Positions 39,095 through 48,498 are shown, counted from the first letter of the stretch. The stretch: 64,000 bases of DNA from Candidatus Aminicenantota bacterium (GCA_026987025.1 JALSNJ010000026.1:1-64000), one strand, 5' to 3'. Made by a program: numbers and translations. The notes: generated from the sequence alone by a model not told the origin.

Positions 39095-39103
39095 TGTTAA
39101 AAT
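39095..39103 (+). promoter_or_regulatory. Extended -10 promoter for the malate/lactate dehydrogenase gene
   Basis: TGTTAAAAT at 39095-39103, with a TTAACT-like -35 near 39076 at 16 nt. The gene at 39122 has a strong SD (AGGAGG, 39110-39115), so this box drives a short-leader, SD-containing mRNA. Confidence 0.5.
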
Positions 39104-39121
39104 TTATCCAGGAGGTGAATA

Positions 39122-40207
39122 ATGGCTGAAGAATGGGTAAGGGTTAAGATCAAGGACCTATTTGATGTGGTGGTGGAAGTTTTCACCAGACTGGGGGTAC
39201 CCCAGGAAGATGCGGAGATAATAGCCGATGTTCTTATCGCCGCAGACCGAAGGGGGATAGGCTCCCACGGGGTAGCAAGGCTCCGCCGATATGTAAACGG
39301 AATAAAACAGGGGGTAATGAAGGCCAAAACTGAAATTACCTTTGTGAAGGAAACCCCGGTCTCGTTGGTGGTGGATGGAGGGGGAGGAATGGGCCAGGTG
39401 GTGGCATACCGCACCATGGAAAAGTGCATAAGAAAGGCCAAGGAGAACTTCGTGTGTTTAGCCACGGTTAGGAACTCCAACCATTACGGTATAGCGGGTT
39501 ATTACTCCATGATGGCTCTGAAGGAGGGTCTTATTGGAATATCCATGACCAACGCCGCCCCTCTGGTTATACCCACCTTCGGGAAGGACGCTGTGCTGGG
39601 AACAAACCCCATTTCCGTGGCCGTGCCGGCCAGGGAGGAAAGGCCCTATGTGCTGGACATGGCTACTTCCACAGTCCCCAGGGGAAAGCTGGAGGTCTAC
39701 AACCGCATGGGAAAGAAAATCCCGCTGATGTGGGCCACGGACGAAAACGGGGTGCCCACCGATGACCCTGCCAGGGTGTTGAAGAACCTCCTGGAGAGAC
39801 GGGGAGGGGGCCTTCTTCCCTTAGGAGGGGCGGAGGAGTTGACCGGCGGCCACAAGGGCTACGGACTCGCTCTGCTGGTGGATATATTCTCCGGGGTGTT
39901 CTCCTCCGGGGCCTGGGGAACCAGGGTTTACGGGAAGAAAGGTCAGCCCGCCGGAGTATGTCACTTCCTGGGCGCCATCTCCCCTGAAGCCTTCGTTGGA
40001 AAGGAAGAGATTTCCTCCAACATGGACGATATAATAAAAATGCTCAAGGGAGCCCCCAAAGCTCCTGGAAAGGACAGAATTTACATACACGGGGAGAAGG
40101 AATTTGAAAGGGAGGAAGAAAACAAGGAGGAAGTTCCCCTTTACCACAAGGTCTATCAGGATATAAAGGATATCTGCTCAGAGCTGGGGGTGAGTTTCAA
40201 AATATAA
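39122..40207 (+). CDS. Type-2 malate/L-lactate dehydrogenase family oxidoreductase
   Basis: A 361-residue NAD(P)H-dependent 2-oxoacid reductase of the Ldh_2/MDH-sulfolactate-ureidoglycolate dehydrogenase family, not the Rossmann MDH/LDH family. Signatures are ADRRGIGSHGVARLRRYVNGI (catalytic His), NSNHYGIAGYYSMMA, GTNPISVAVPA, LDMATSTVPRGKLE and GHKGYGLALLVDIFSG. The substrate cannot be fixed by eye: malate, L-lactate, sulfolactate and ureidoglycolate are all possible. It is monocistronic. The last 30 nt overlap the convergent radical SAM gene. Confidence 0.88.
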   Translation: MAEEWVRVKIKDLFDVVVEVFTRLGVPQEDAEIIADVLIAADRRGIGSHGVARLRRYVNGIKQGVMKAKTEITFVKETPVSLVVDGGGGMGQVVAYRTMEKCIRKAKENFVCLATVRNSNHYGIAGYYSMMALKEGLIGISMTNAAPLVIPTFGKDAVLGTNPISVAVPAREERPYVLDMATSTVPRGKLEVYNRMGKKIPLMWATDENGVPTDDPARVLKNLLERRGGGLLPLGGAEELTGGHKGYGLALLVDIFSGVFSSGAWGTRVYGKKGQPAGVCHFLGAISPEAFVGKEEISSNMDDIIKMLKGAPKAPGKDRIYIHGEKEFEREEENKEEVPLYHKVYQDIKDICSELGVSFKI

Positions 40208-42529
40208 TCCCAACCTCCTGAGCTTCACCTCCAGCCCTGCTTCCCGGGCCCTTCTATGGGGGGAAGGGGTATTTAAGGGATGAAGGAACTTCACCCCGTC
40301 TCCCTCCTTCACCGGAGAAAAACCAAGGGTTTTGAGCTTTTCCTCCTCGCTCAGAGGAGCCCAGTAAAGGGCGAACTTCAGGCGGGAAATTTCTTTTTTC
40401 TCTATTCGCTCCAGGGAAAGGAATTTCAGGCCTTCTATGGAAGATGAGTTCCACTTATCCAGAAAGCTCCGGTCCAGCTCCTGGACCGTCTCCAGCTCTA
40501 AAACCTCCCTCTCCCCCTCCACCCCCACCGCAAGCCCCGGTCCCATGCTTATTTTGGGTTTAGGATGAAATCCCCCGGAAAAGGCTAAGGGTGTGGCCGT
40601 TCTCCGGAAGAGCCTCTCTATGGTCCTTAGAAGTTCAGTCTGAGTTAAAAAGCTGGCCACGGATTTTTTCGTGTAGTAAACGCGGTAAAAGAATCGGCCC
40701 TTGAAAACCCTGGGTGGTAGTTTCTCCCTGAGCTCTATATTTTTTTTGAACCTTTTCCTGGCCACCTTCCAGTATATACATCCCCTGCAGCGACCGCAAA
40801 GAAGCTCAAGGCAGGAAGGGGTCCTCTCTCCTTTCATCGCCTTCTCCCTCTCATCCAACAAATACGGCTTAAGCGGACCCGCCTCCATGTGGTCCCAGGG
40901 AAGGGGCTGGTTCACAGGAAAGGGCCCCAAGAAGGTCTGGGGGTCTATACCTTCCTCACTTATGGCTTCCTCCCAGAGGTTAAAATTAAAATGCTCCCTC
41001 CAGGCCTCCAGCATCCCTCCCCTGCGAAAAACCCTCTCCACCAGCCTGCCCACCCTGAAGTCCCCCCGGGCCAAGAGCCCTTCCAGGAAGCTCTGCTGGA
41101 TGGAGTGGAAATTCACCCTTATACTTCTTTGCCTTTTTATGAGGTTCAGCAAAAACCTCTGTTTCTCCTTCAGAACCCCGGGGTCCTGGAAGCCCTCCCA
41201 CTGAAAGGGAGTCCAGGGCATGGGGACGAAGTTGGAAATGGAGGCCACCAGGGTGGGCCTGTGGCCCAGGATGCCCTTTCCTAAGTCAGAGATCCTCTGC
41301 AAAAGCCTGGCTATTCCCCGAAGGTCCTCTTCCGTCTCGGTGGGGAGTCCTATCATAAAGTAGAACTTCAGCCTGCGCCATCCCAATTTAAAGGCCACCT
41401 CCGCCGCTTTTATAATCTCCTCCTCCGTGGTAGCCTTGTTAATAACCTTTCTTAACCTCTCGCTGCCCGCCTCAGGTACTATGGTAAAGGATGTTTTCCT
41501 GAGCTCCGCTATCATGCTTAAAACATGGGGCTTCTGGAGAAGGGAAGGCCTCAGGGAAGGAAGGGAAACGGAGATGGCCCATTTTTTGAACTCTGGATAC
41601 AGAGCCTTTAGAAGAAGGTCAAAATGGGGAAAATCGGCGGTGGATAGGGAGGAGAAGCTTACCTCCTCGTATCCGGTCCTCCTCAGGCTCCTTATAACGG
41701 CATTGGCCACCTGGTTGATGTCCCTGGCCCGGAAGGGGGAGTAGAACTGGGTGGCCTGGCAAAACCTGCACTTCTGAGGGCATCCCCGGGATATTTCCCA
41801 TCCCTGACGGTCAAAAACCGACTCCGCATGGGGCAGGACAGCCTGCTCCGGGAAGGGGTAAGAGTTCAAATTTAGAACCACTGCCTTTTCCACCTTAAGT
41901 CCCTCCACAAAATAGTGTCCATGGGGGGCTTTTTTCCTCTTCGCCAGGGAGGGAAGGTAAACCCCGGGGAGCTTTCCCAGCTCCTCCAGCCTATCCCTTC
42001 TGCTTCCCGTCTCCAGGAGGATGGGAACCGCCCTTTCAAAGAATATCTCCCCATCGCCGAAGAAGAAAAAATCAAAAAAGGGAGCCATGGGCTCAGGATT
42101 TATAACATTGGGTCCCCCTGCCCCTACAATGGGGTCCCCCTCCTTCCTTTCCTCACTGCGTAAGGGAATGCCCCCCAGGTGAAGCATCTGGAGCACATTG
42201 GTATAGTTGAGCTCATAGAGGAGGGAGAAGGCCAGAAGGTCAACCCTGTTTAAGGGGGTTCTGGTCTCCAGTGTAAAGAGGGGAAAACCCCTGCTTTTCA
42301 TCTCGTGGAAGGCGTCGGCATCCGGCATAAAGACCCTTTCGGCGGCCACCCCTTCGTGGGAATTAATGAAAAAATAGAGTATTCTGAGGCCTATGTAGCT
42401 CATCCCTATCTCGTATAAATCGGGATATGCCAGGGCTATCCTCACCCTGGCCCCGGGCTTGGCAACCGAGCCGAATTCTCCCCCTATGTACCTGGAGGGC
42501 TTTCTGACCCTTGAAAGCCAATCCATCAT
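40178..42529 (-). CDS. Radical SAM protein of the TIGR03960 family fused to a TIGR03936/DUF2344 domain
   Basis: A 783-residue two-part protein. An N-terminal B12-binding-like region (about 1-200) leads to a radical SAM core with the 4Fe-4S motif CPQKCRFCQ in EISRGCPQKCRFCQATQFYSPFR. A second small cysteine cluster (CLELLCGRCRGCIYW) follows. The C-terminal part (about 600-783; FLTQTELLRTIERLFRRTATPLAFSGGFHPKPKISMGPGLAVG) is the DUF2344 module, often a separate gene. The family commonly sits near rodA, RNase G and rplU. Its substrate is not established. The ATG at 42529 is chosen for the GGAGG-TGGGA spacing and the ATGA overlap with rodA. Confidence 0.88.
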   Translation of the reverse strand: MMDWLSRVRKPSRYIGGEFGSVAKPGARVRIALAYPDLYEIGMSYIGLRILYFFINSHEGVAAERVFMPDADAFHEMKSRGFPLFTLETRTPLNRVDLLAFSLLYELNYTNVLQMLHLGGIPLRSEERKEGDPIVGAGGPNVINPEPMAPFFDFFFFGDGEIFFERAVPILLETGSRRDRLEELGKLPGVYLPSLAKRKKAPHGHYFVEGLKVEKAVVLNLNSYPFPEQAVLPHAESVFDRQGWEISRGCPQKCRFCQATQFYSPFRARDINQVANAVIRSLRRTGYEEVSFSSLSTADFPHFDLLLKALYPEFKKWAISVSLPSLRPSLLQKPHVLSMIAELRKTSFTIVPEAGSERLRKVINKATTEEEIIKAAEVAFKLGWRRLKFYFMIGLPTETEEDLRGIARLLQRISDLGKGILGHRPTLVASISNFVPMPWTPFQWEGFQDPGVLKEKQRFLLNLIKRQRSIRVNFHSIQQSFLEGLLARGDFRVGRLVERVFRRGGMLEAWREHFNFNLWEEAISEEGIDPQTFLGPFPVNQPLPWDHMEAGPLKPYLLDEREKAMKGERTPSCLELLCGRCRGCIYWKVARKRFKKNIELREKLPPRVFKGRFFYRVYYTKKSVASFLTQTELLRTIERLFRRTATPLAFSGGFHPKPKISMGPGLAVGVEGEREVLELETVQELDRSFLDKWNSSSIEGLKFLSLERIEKKEISRLKFALYWAPLSEEEKLKTLGFSPVKEGDGVKFLHPLNTPSPHRRAREAGLEVKLRRLGLYFETHPQL

Positions 42530-43584
42530 TCCCACCTCCAGGCCAGGGTGCTGTTTATTATTCCAAGGGATATGTATGTGGCCAGGAGGTTGGAGCCACC
42601 GTAGCTCAGCAGAGGAAGCGGAAATCCGGTTACGGGGAAAAGGCCCACGGCAATGAGGAGGTTAAAGACCGTCTGGAAGGCTATCCAAGAGCCAAGGAGC
42701 AGAACCAACAGAACCGCATCTTCCTCCGCCAGGTAGCTCACCGCTGAAAATATTCGGTAAAAAAGGATTAAATAAAGGAGGAGAACAGCCGTCACACCCA
42801 GGAACCCGAAACCCTCGGCTATGACGGAAAAGATGAAATCCGTGTGGGCAGCCGGGAGGAACTTCAGCTTGGCCTGGGTCATTTCCCTCCATCCTTTCCC
42901 CGCCAATCCTCCAGAGCCTATGGATATCTTGGATTGGTAAACCTGATAAGCCGCTCCTCTGGGATCCTCGGAGGGGTGAAGGAAGGAGGTTATCCTTTTC
43001 TTCTGGTAATTTTCCAGGAAGAAAAACCAGGCGAGGGCGAAGAGGAAAATCCCCCCGATGATTAAAAGGTTCCTGAGCCATCTTTCTATCCCGAAGATAA
43101 GATAAAGGGCAAAAATAAAGGAAAGGTAAACGAAGGCGGTGCCCAGGTCGGGCTGCAGGGCCACCAGGGCCATGGGGAGGCCTACGGCCGCTCCTGAAAT
43201 AACGAATCTGGTAAAGCCCATGGGGAAATCCAGGCGGGTCCGCAGAAGTTTCACCAGGAAAAGAGGGACGATGAATTTACCGGCCTCCGAAGGCTGAAAC
43301 CAGAAGGCACCCAGTTTCAACCAGCTGGAGACGCCGCCCCTCAGGGCTAAGGGAAAGAGGATCAGGAGAAGACCTGCATAGAGCCAGGGCGAAAGCCTCA
43401 GGAGCTTGCGATAGTTCAGGGAAGAAAAAATGAAAAAACCCGCCAGGGCCAGGATTAGCCTCAGGAGCTGACCCACCAGATAACGGGAACTTCCCCTGGA
43501 AAGCCAGATACCCGCCAGTCCGACGAAGCTCAGGGAAAGGGCCCAGAGAAGCATCCCTTTATCTATCTCCCGCAGCCTTCTCAC
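42526..43584 (-). CDS. rodA: Rod shape-determining peptidoglycan polymerase RodA
   Basis: A 352-residue SEDS-family glycosyltransferase with about ten transmembrane segments. Family signatures include FWFQPSEAGKFIVPLFLVKLL, the catalytic-region LVALQPDLGTAFVY, and the C-terminal GLFPVTGFPLPLLSYGGSNLLATYISLGI. It polymerises glycan strands with PBP2 in the elongasome. The GTG start has GGAGG 7 nt upstream and lies 26 nt inside mrdA. Confidence 0.95.
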   Translation of the reverse strand: MRRLREIDKGMLLWALSLSFVGLAGIWLSRGSSRYLVGQLLRLILALAGFFIFSSLNYRKLLRLSPWLYAGLLLILFPLALRGGVSSWLKLGAFWFQPSEAGKFIVPLFLVKLLRTRLDFPMGFTRFVISGAAVGLPMALVALQPDLGTAFVYLSFIFALYLIFGIERWLRNLLIIGGIFLFALAWFFFLENYQKKRITSFLHPSEDPRGAAYQVYQSKISIGSGGLAGKGWREMTQAKLKFLPAAHTDFIFSVIAEGFGFLGVTAVLLLYLILFYRIFSAVSYLAEEDAVLLVLLLGSWIAFQTVFNLLIAVGLFPVTGFPLPLLSYGGSNLLATYISLGIINSTLAWRWE

Positions 43585-45301
43585 CGAAGATCCTCCTTAA
43601 TATTTTACCGGCCAGAGGGGCGGCGGTCTGGCCTCCAGCCCCTCCGTGTTCCACAAGAACGAAAATGACTATTTCAGGGTTATCGCAGGGGGCAAAGGCC
43701 GTAAAAAGGGAATGGGGCTTTATCTCCTTGCTTCTCTCCAGCTTCACCACCTGGGCAGTTCCGGTTTTTCCGCAAACCTCCACCCCCGGAACCGAAGCGG
43801 CCCTTCCGGTTCCCTCTTCAACCACCAGTCTCATCCCCCGGATTACCCATTGAAAGGCCTCCGGAGGAAGCCCGGTGGAAACCTTATTAACGGGAAGGTC
43901 TGCCCTGAGGTGGGGTACTGGGTACCACCCCCGGTTGGCTATGGCGGCAGTGAAAAGAGCCACCTGAAGGGGTGTGGCCACAAGGTATCCCTGTCCTATG
44001 CTCAGGGAAATGGTCTCCCCCGGATACCAGTCCACCCCTAAGTGCCGCTTCTTCCATGCCGGACTTGGTAGAATTCCAGGGCTTTCGCCAGGAAGGTCTA
44101 TCCCTGTTCTTCTTCCAAAGGGAAATCTGCTTACCACCTCCACCATCCCCTCTATTCCCAGCCTCTCCCCAACTTTGTAAAAATAGACATTGCAGGAATC
44201 CTTTATGGCATGGGGCAGGTCCTCCCAGCCGTGACCGCCAGCCCTCCAGCACCGGAAAAGCCTTCCCCCGAAGGGGAAAAATCCGGGACAGAAGAGCTTC
44301 TCCCGAGGTCTCACCACCCCTTTGGTGAGGGCTGCCACCGCCACCGCCAGTTTAAAAATGGACCCGATGGGATAGGTCCCCTGGATTGCCCTGGTGAAAA
44401 GGGGTTTTTCCCGGGACCTCATTATCATCAATTTCTCCTTGGAGGAAAATCTGGAGGACATCAGGTTGGGGTCAAAGGACGGGCTGGAGACCATGGCAAG
44501 GACCTCTCCGCTTCGGGGGGAAAGAACTATCACCGCCCCCTTCCTTTTACCCAGAGCCTGAGCCGCTAAGCGTTGAAGCTCAACATCCAGTGTTAAGCTC
44601 AGGGACCTACCTGAAACAGGGGCTACCTCCCTCAAGACTCTTATGGGATTGCCGAGGCTGTCCCTGAGAACTTCTTCATATCCCTCCTTTCCCCTTAGCA
44701 AAGAGTCGTATCTCCTTTCCACCCCCTTTTTCCCCACCACTTCTCCGGGCCTTACCCCCCAGGCTTCCACCTCCTTCCTGCTGGCCTCCCCCACATATCC
44801 CAGCACATGGGCCGCCAGTTTGCCGAAGGGGTAATACCTGGAAGGTTCCGCTTCCACCAGGATCTCCGGGAATTCATCCCGAAGGGCCTCCAGCCTGGAA
44901 ACCTGGGAGATGCTCAGGTTTTCAGCCACCACCACCGGTTGAAGTTCCGGCACATCCCTCTGTTCGCTGAGCCTTTCTTCCAGGATTTCCACCCTCGTTT
45001 TTAAAATAGGTGCTATAGTTCTGAGGGTTTTCCTTAGGTCCTCAGAAAGGCCCCGCACTATGGAGAGGGAGAAGGTGGCTCTGGCTTCGGCCAGGACCCT
45101 TCCCTTCCTGTCAAGGATTTTTCCCCGGGGGGCACGCCGGGGAAACCTTAGTGTCCTGTTTCTTTCGGCCAGGCGATAAAACCTTTCGTATTGAATTATC
45201 TGGAGCTGGAAGCAACGGGCCAGCACTACCACCAGGGCTCCTCCCACCAGGAGCATAAACTTAATTCTGGAGGCTTTAAGCCTTTCTAAGCGCTCTCTCA
45301 T
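43559..45301 (-). CDS. mrdA: Penicillin-binding protein 2 (elongation transpeptidase)
   Basis: A 580-residue class B PBP. An N-terminal transmembrane helix (about 15-32, FMLLVGGALVVVLARCF) is followed by the pedestal domain (RGKILDRKGRVLAE, then PSRYYPFGKLAAHVLGYVGE) and the transpeptidase: SxxK in GSIFKLAVAVAAL, SCN in KDSCNVYFYKVG, KTG in VCGKTGTAQVVK. All catalytic motifs are intact. It crosslinks peptidoglycan with RodA. It overlaps mreD by 26 nt and rodA by 26 nt. Confidence 0.95.
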   Translation of the reverse strand: MRERLERLKASRIKFMLLVGGALVVVLARCFQLQIIQYERFYRLAERNRTLRFPRRAPRGKILDRKGRVLAEARATFSLSIVRGLSEDLRKTLRTIAPILKTRVEILEERLSEQRDVPELQPVVVAENLSISQVSRLEALRDEFPEILVEAEPSRYYPFGKLAAHVLGYVGEASRKEVEAWGVRPGEVVGKKGVERRYDSLLRGKEGYEEVLRDSLGNPIRVLREVAPVSGRSLSLTLDVELQRLAAQALGKRKGAVIVLSPRSGEVLAMVSSPSFDPNLMSSRFSSKEKLMIMRSREKPLFTRAIQGTYPIGSIFKLAVAVAALTKGVVRPREKLFCPGFFPFGGRLFRCWRAGGHGWEDLPHAIKDSCNVYFYKVGERLGIEGMVEVVSRFPFGRRTGIDLPGESPGILPSPAWKKRHLGVDWYPGETISLSIGQGYLVATPLQVALFTAAIANRGWYPVPHLRADLPVNKVSTGLPPEAFQWVIRGMRLVVEEGTGRAASVPGVEVCGKTGTAQVVKLERSKEIKPHSLFTAFAPCDNPEIVIFVLVEHGGAGGQTAAPLAGKILRRIFGEKAAGDR

Positions 45302-45710
45302 TTTTTTTGTAAACGGGATAGTAAGCCAGAAGGGTAAGCAGGTAAGCTAAAAACGAGGGACTCCAGCGCATGGAAAAGAAGGCCAACACACCCATGGCAA
45401 TTAAATCTTTAGCCAGAAGATATAAGAATAAAAGAACCAAGGTGACCCTTGGTGTGAGGAGGAAACTCCTGAAGGCTTCCCTGAACAGGAAAGAAGAAAG
45501 GGAAAGGGAAAGCCCAAAGGTTCCCAGGGGAAGCCCTAAGGCCAGGTCCGTAAGGAGCCCTGCGGCGGCAGCTACCCAGGGACCATCCTTATGCCTGTGA
45601 CGGAGAAAGGCCAGGAGGGGAAGAAACTGAAAGGGAAGGACTGAAAAAATAGGGGAGGCGGTCCAGAGAAAGGAAAGCATAAGGGCAACGATGAGATACA
45701 GAATCACCAT
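45276..45710 (-). CDS. mreD: Rod shape-determining protein MreD
   Basis: A 144-residue membrane protein with about five hydrophobic segments, for example FQFLPLLAFLRHRHKDGPWVAAAAGLLTDLALGLPLGTFG, the recognisable MreD core. It sits in the canonical mreB-mreC-mreD-mrdA-rodA order. The ATG at 45710 overlaps the mreC stop (ATGGTGA). An in-frame ATG at 45731 would add seven residues; neither has a good SD, so the start is uncertain. Confidence 0.88.
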   Translation of the reverse strand: MVILYLIVALMLSFLWTASPIFSVLPFQFLPLLAFLRHRHKDGPWVAAAAGLLTDLALGLPLGTFGLSLSLSSFLFREAFRSFLLTPRVTLVLLFLYLLAKDLIAMGVLAFFSMRWSPSFLAYLLTLLAYYPVYKKNERALRKA

Positions 45711-46480
45711 TTCCTGATTATCCCCACCCATTTCAAGGTACGAAGGGAGAAACGAGGTTTTACCTTTATTTTCAGGAAAAGACCGGAGGTCCTACGCACG
45801 AAAACCACCTTCCCCACAGGAAGACCCGGGGGGAATACTCCGTCCAGTCCTGAGGTGAAAACCTCATCCCCTTCCTTTACGGAGGATGTTGGATAGATAT
45901 AATCCACCTCTAAGAAAGCCTGGCCAGTTCCCCGGGCCACTCCGTAATACTGGCCTATCTTTACCCCTGTGGAAAAAAGGGGATAGGTTATGGGCCTCAC
46001 CCAGGAGCTGGAATAGCTTACAGGAGACACCACCTTACCTACAGCGTTTCCTTCCATGTCCACCACCGCCATCCTTTCCCTTATCCCCTGGCCCCACCCG
46101 GCTTCCACAGCGAATTTCAAATAAATGTTTACGGGATTCAAAAAAACCGTTCTGGCAAAGAACAGGGAAGGATAGGACAGCGGGGGACGGTTTTTGAGCT
46201 TTTCCAGCTCCTGGCGAAGTTTCAGGGACCTCATCCTTTCCTTCGTTAAGGCCCTCTCCAGGGCCCGGTTTTCTTCCATGATCCTATCCGCCCTGGCAAT
46301 TGTCTCCATCCTCTGCCGGGCAGAATAGTATATATCGGACACCAAGCGGCCGGCTCCTCTCCCCAGAGCGATAAGGGAATAAAAAAGCTGACCGGTTTTC
46401 CTGGAAGCGTAATGGTTGGAGAGCAACAATGCGAAATTTAAGACTATCAAAAGAAGGTAAACTCTCTTTACTTCCTGCAA
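45704..46480 (-). CDS. mreC: Rod shape-determining protein MreC
   Basis: A 258-residue MreC. An N-terminal transmembrane helix (about 6-22) is followed by a coiled coil (MRSLKLRQELEKLKN) and the two beta domains, with VEAGWGQGIRERMAVVDMEGNAVGKVVS, where the usual GxxxGI-type motif is GWGQGI. The C-terminus has GEVFTSGLDGVFPPGLPVGKV-like sequence, the family hallmark. It links MreB to the PBP2-RodA complex in the periplasm. It starts one base after the mreB stop. Confidence 0.93.
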   Translation of the reverse strand: MQEVKRVYLLLIVLNFALLLSNHYASRKTGQLFYSLIALGRGAGRLVSDIYYSARQRMETIARADRIMEENRALERALTKERMRSLKLRQELEKLKNRPPLSYPSLFFARTVFLNPVNIYLKFAVEAGWGQGIRERMAVVDMEGNAVGKVVSPVSYSSSWVRPITYPLFSTGVKIGQYYGVARGTGQAFLEVDYIYPTSSVKEGDEVFTSGLDGVFPPGLPVGKVVFVRRTSGLFLKIKVKPRFSLRTLKWVGIIRKW

Positions 46481-46481
46481 T

Positions 46482-47516
46482 TTAATCCACGGAGACCTTC
46501 CTCAAAAGGTCCATGTCGTCCAGGATCCTTCCAACGCCTTCAGCCACACTGGAAAGGGGATCCCTGGCCACCTCCACCGGAAGCTTTATTTCCTTTTCTA
46601 TCCTCTTATCCAGGTTTTTAAGCAAGGCCCCTCCGCCGCTGAGAACTATCCCCCTTTCAAAAATGTCCGCAGAAAGCTCCGGGGGAGTGGTTTCCAGGGT
46701 GTCCTTTATGGCGTTTACTATGGCGGTTATCACCGGCTCCAGGGCCTCCTTCACATCCAGTTCGTTAACCACTATGTTCCTGGGAAGCCCCTCCCGCAGG
46801 TCCCTTCCTTTAACCTCCTTTTCCCTGGGCTCCTCGGTTTCCATGGCGTTTCCTATCTCTATTTTTATCTCTTCGGCGGTCCTTTCCCCCACCAGCAAAT
46901 TAAACTTGTTCTTCAGGTAATTCCTTATGGCCTCGTCCATTTCGTTTCCCGCAACCCTTATGGTCTTGCCCTTAACCACCCCTGCCATGGAGATAACGGA
47001 AATATCGGTGGTTCCACCGCCGATGTCCACTATCATGCTTCCTGTGGGCTCCGTTACTGAAAGGCCGGCTCCTATGGCCGCAGCCATGGCCTGTTCCACC
47101 ATGAAGACCTCCTTGGCCCTTACCCTGAAGGCCACATCCTTCACCGCCCTTTTCTCCACCGGGGTTATTCCTGAAGGAATTCCGATAACCACCCTGGGCC
47201 TCACCCAGGATATACCCTTCATGGCCTTCTTCAAGAATGTCTCCAGCATTTTCTCGGCGGCTTCAAAATCCGCAATTACCCCATCCCTCAGGGGTTTCAC
47301 CGCTCTCACCCTTTCCGGGGTTTTCCCCAGCATCCTCTTGGCCTCGTTGCCGGTGGCCAGGACCTTCCCGGTGGCGGTATCAATGGCCACTATGGACGGT
47401 TCCCTCAGAACTATTCCTTCGCCCTTCTTGTAAATGAGAGTATTGGCCGTTCCCAGGTCTATCCCCAGGCTGGTGCCCTCAAAAACCGAAAATAAGGATT
47501 TAATTTTAATCCCCAT
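46482..47516 (-). CDS. mreB: Actin-like rod shape protein MreB
   Basis: A 344-residue bacterial actin. The phosphate-1 motif SLGIDLGTANTLIY, phosphate-2 MIVDIGGGTTDISVISMAG and adenosine motif GIVLSGGGALLKNLDKRI are intact. It organises sidewall peptidoglycan synthesis, so the cell is probably rod-shaped. The ATG lies 11 nt inside the FecR-like gene upstream, making that gene the first cistron of the elongasome operon. Confidence 0.97.
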   Translation of the reverse strand: MGIKIKSLFSVFEGTSLGIDLGTANTLIYKKGEGIVLREPSIVAIDTATGKVLATGNEAKRMLGKTPERVRAVKPLRDGVIADFEAAEKMLETFLKKAMKGISWVRPRVVIGIPSGITPVEKRAVKDVAFRVRAKEVFMVEQAMAAAIGAGLSVTEPTGSMIVDIGGGTTDISVISMAGVVKGKTIRVAGNEMDEAIRNYLKNKFNLLVGERTAEEIKIEIGNAMETEEPREKEVKGRDLREGLPRNIVVNELDVKEALEPVITAIVNAIKDTLETTPPELSADIFERGIVLSGGGALLKNLDKRIEKEIKLPVEVARDPLSSVAEGVGRILDDMDLLRKVSVD

Positions 47517-48450
47517 ATACCACCACTTCCTTGGATTTTCTGCTTATATTTCCTGCCGAGTCCACAGCCTCCACCACCACCAGTTTCGGTCCGGGACTGT
47601 CAAACTCTAAGGTATGAAAAAACCTGCCGGAGGTCTCCACCGGAACCCTCTTGCCGTTGATGAAAACCTTAACCCCAACCTCGGTGACTCCCCTTATGAT
47701 AACAACCCTCCCCTTGGGGGTGATGGATACCTCCAGCTTTGGAGGGGTTTTATCAATGCGTTTTAATTGCGCCTGCAGGTTCTTTACCGCCGCCACCTGA
47801 GGGGACGAACACAGGCCTACGGGCTCAAGGCAGGCCCTAAGATAGTGGAGTCCATTCCCCAGCTTTAAAATCTTGGGGGAGGAAAGCTTTAATTTTAGCT
47901 CCCGGCTTACGAAAAAAGGGTCCTGGCTTATCTCCAGCCCCATGGGCGAAGCTGTGCTTACCAGAAGCCCGGATGGGGTTACCTTCACTTCCAGGGAAGG
48001 GATATTTATTTTCCAGGTTTTCTCCCCATCGTATCCCTTCCCTTCCCCAATTCCACAGGCCATCCCTCCGGTTACGAAAATTCTCCCCTCCAGCAATAAG
48101 CCCTCTCCCTTAAAGGAACAAGAAAATTTCCGGTTTTCTAAAAAACCCTCCCCAGAAAATTCCAGGGATCCAGAGGAGAGAAGGACCCCCTTACGGGTAA
48201 ACTCGGCCCGGGAATTCTCCCTGAGAAGAAAAAGTCCTTTCCCTGAAAGTATAAGGACTCTGCCCTCCCCGACCTTCGCGGTGAGCTTTCCTCCATCCCT
48301 CTGTATGAAGACCTCCCCCCGGGTCTCCACCACCTTCCCTTCAGGAGGGGTACCGGGCTTTCTGCGGGAGTTCCAGAGATAGATCTCAAAAACGAAAAGG
48401 ATCCCTACAAGAAGGATTACGAGCACAAAGCCGATTATAACTCTTCTCAC
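47506..48450 (-). CDS. FecR-like anchored periplasmic protein with C-terminal Ig-like domain
   Basis: A 314-residue protein from a GTG start. One N-terminal transmembrane helix (about 5-25, IIGFVLVILLVGILFVFEIYL) precedes a FecR-like region (GKVVETRGEVFIQRDGGKLTAKVGE) and further beta-rich sequence. The last 80 residues (about 235-314) look like an Ig or cadherin-like module (VKVFINGKRVPV, KLVVVEAVDSAGNISRKSKEVVV). There is no sigma/anti-sigma signature. It overlaps mreB by 11 nt and is driven by the only promoter seen for the mre operon, so it is probably made with the elongasome. Function unknown; cell-wall or envelope binding is a guess. Confidence 0.75.
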   Translation of the reverse strand: MRRVIIGFVLVILLVGILFVFEIYLWNSRRKPGTPPEGKVVETRGEVFIQRDGGKLTAKVGEGRVLILSGKGLFLLRENSRAEFTRKGVLLSSGSLEFSGEGFLENRKFSCSFKGEGLLLEGRIFVTGGMACGIGEGKGYDGEKTWKINIPSLEVKVTPSGLLVSTASPMGLEISQDPFFVSRELKLKLSSPKILKLGNGLHYLRACLEPVGLCSSPQVAAVKNLQAQLKRIDKTPPKLEVSITPKGRVVIIRGVTEVGVKVFINGKRVPVETSGRFFHTLEFDSPGPKLVVVEAVDSAGNISRKSKEVVVYGD

Positions 48451-48457
48451 AGCTTAT

Positions 48458-48486
48458 AATTTACCAGAAAAACCTCCCTTTGTTAA
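48458..48486 (-). promoter_or_regulatory. Promoter (leaderless type) for the FecR-like/mreBCD-mrdA-rodA operon
   Basis: On the minus strand TTAACA (48486-48481) is followed by a 17-nt spacer and TGG-TAAATT (48466-48458). The GTG start at 48450 follows after 7 nt (ATAAGCT). A GGGAGG lies 22 nt upstream of the GTG, too far for an SD and inside the spacer of the promoter. Confidence 0.6.
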
Positions 48487-48498
48487 GGTAAAAACCCA

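Noticed and set aside
39038-39121. Possible M-box Mg2+ riboswitch before mgtE
   Set aside because: Only 84 nt separate the divergent genes, and the mgtE -10 box ends 6 nt before the ATG, leaving no leader.
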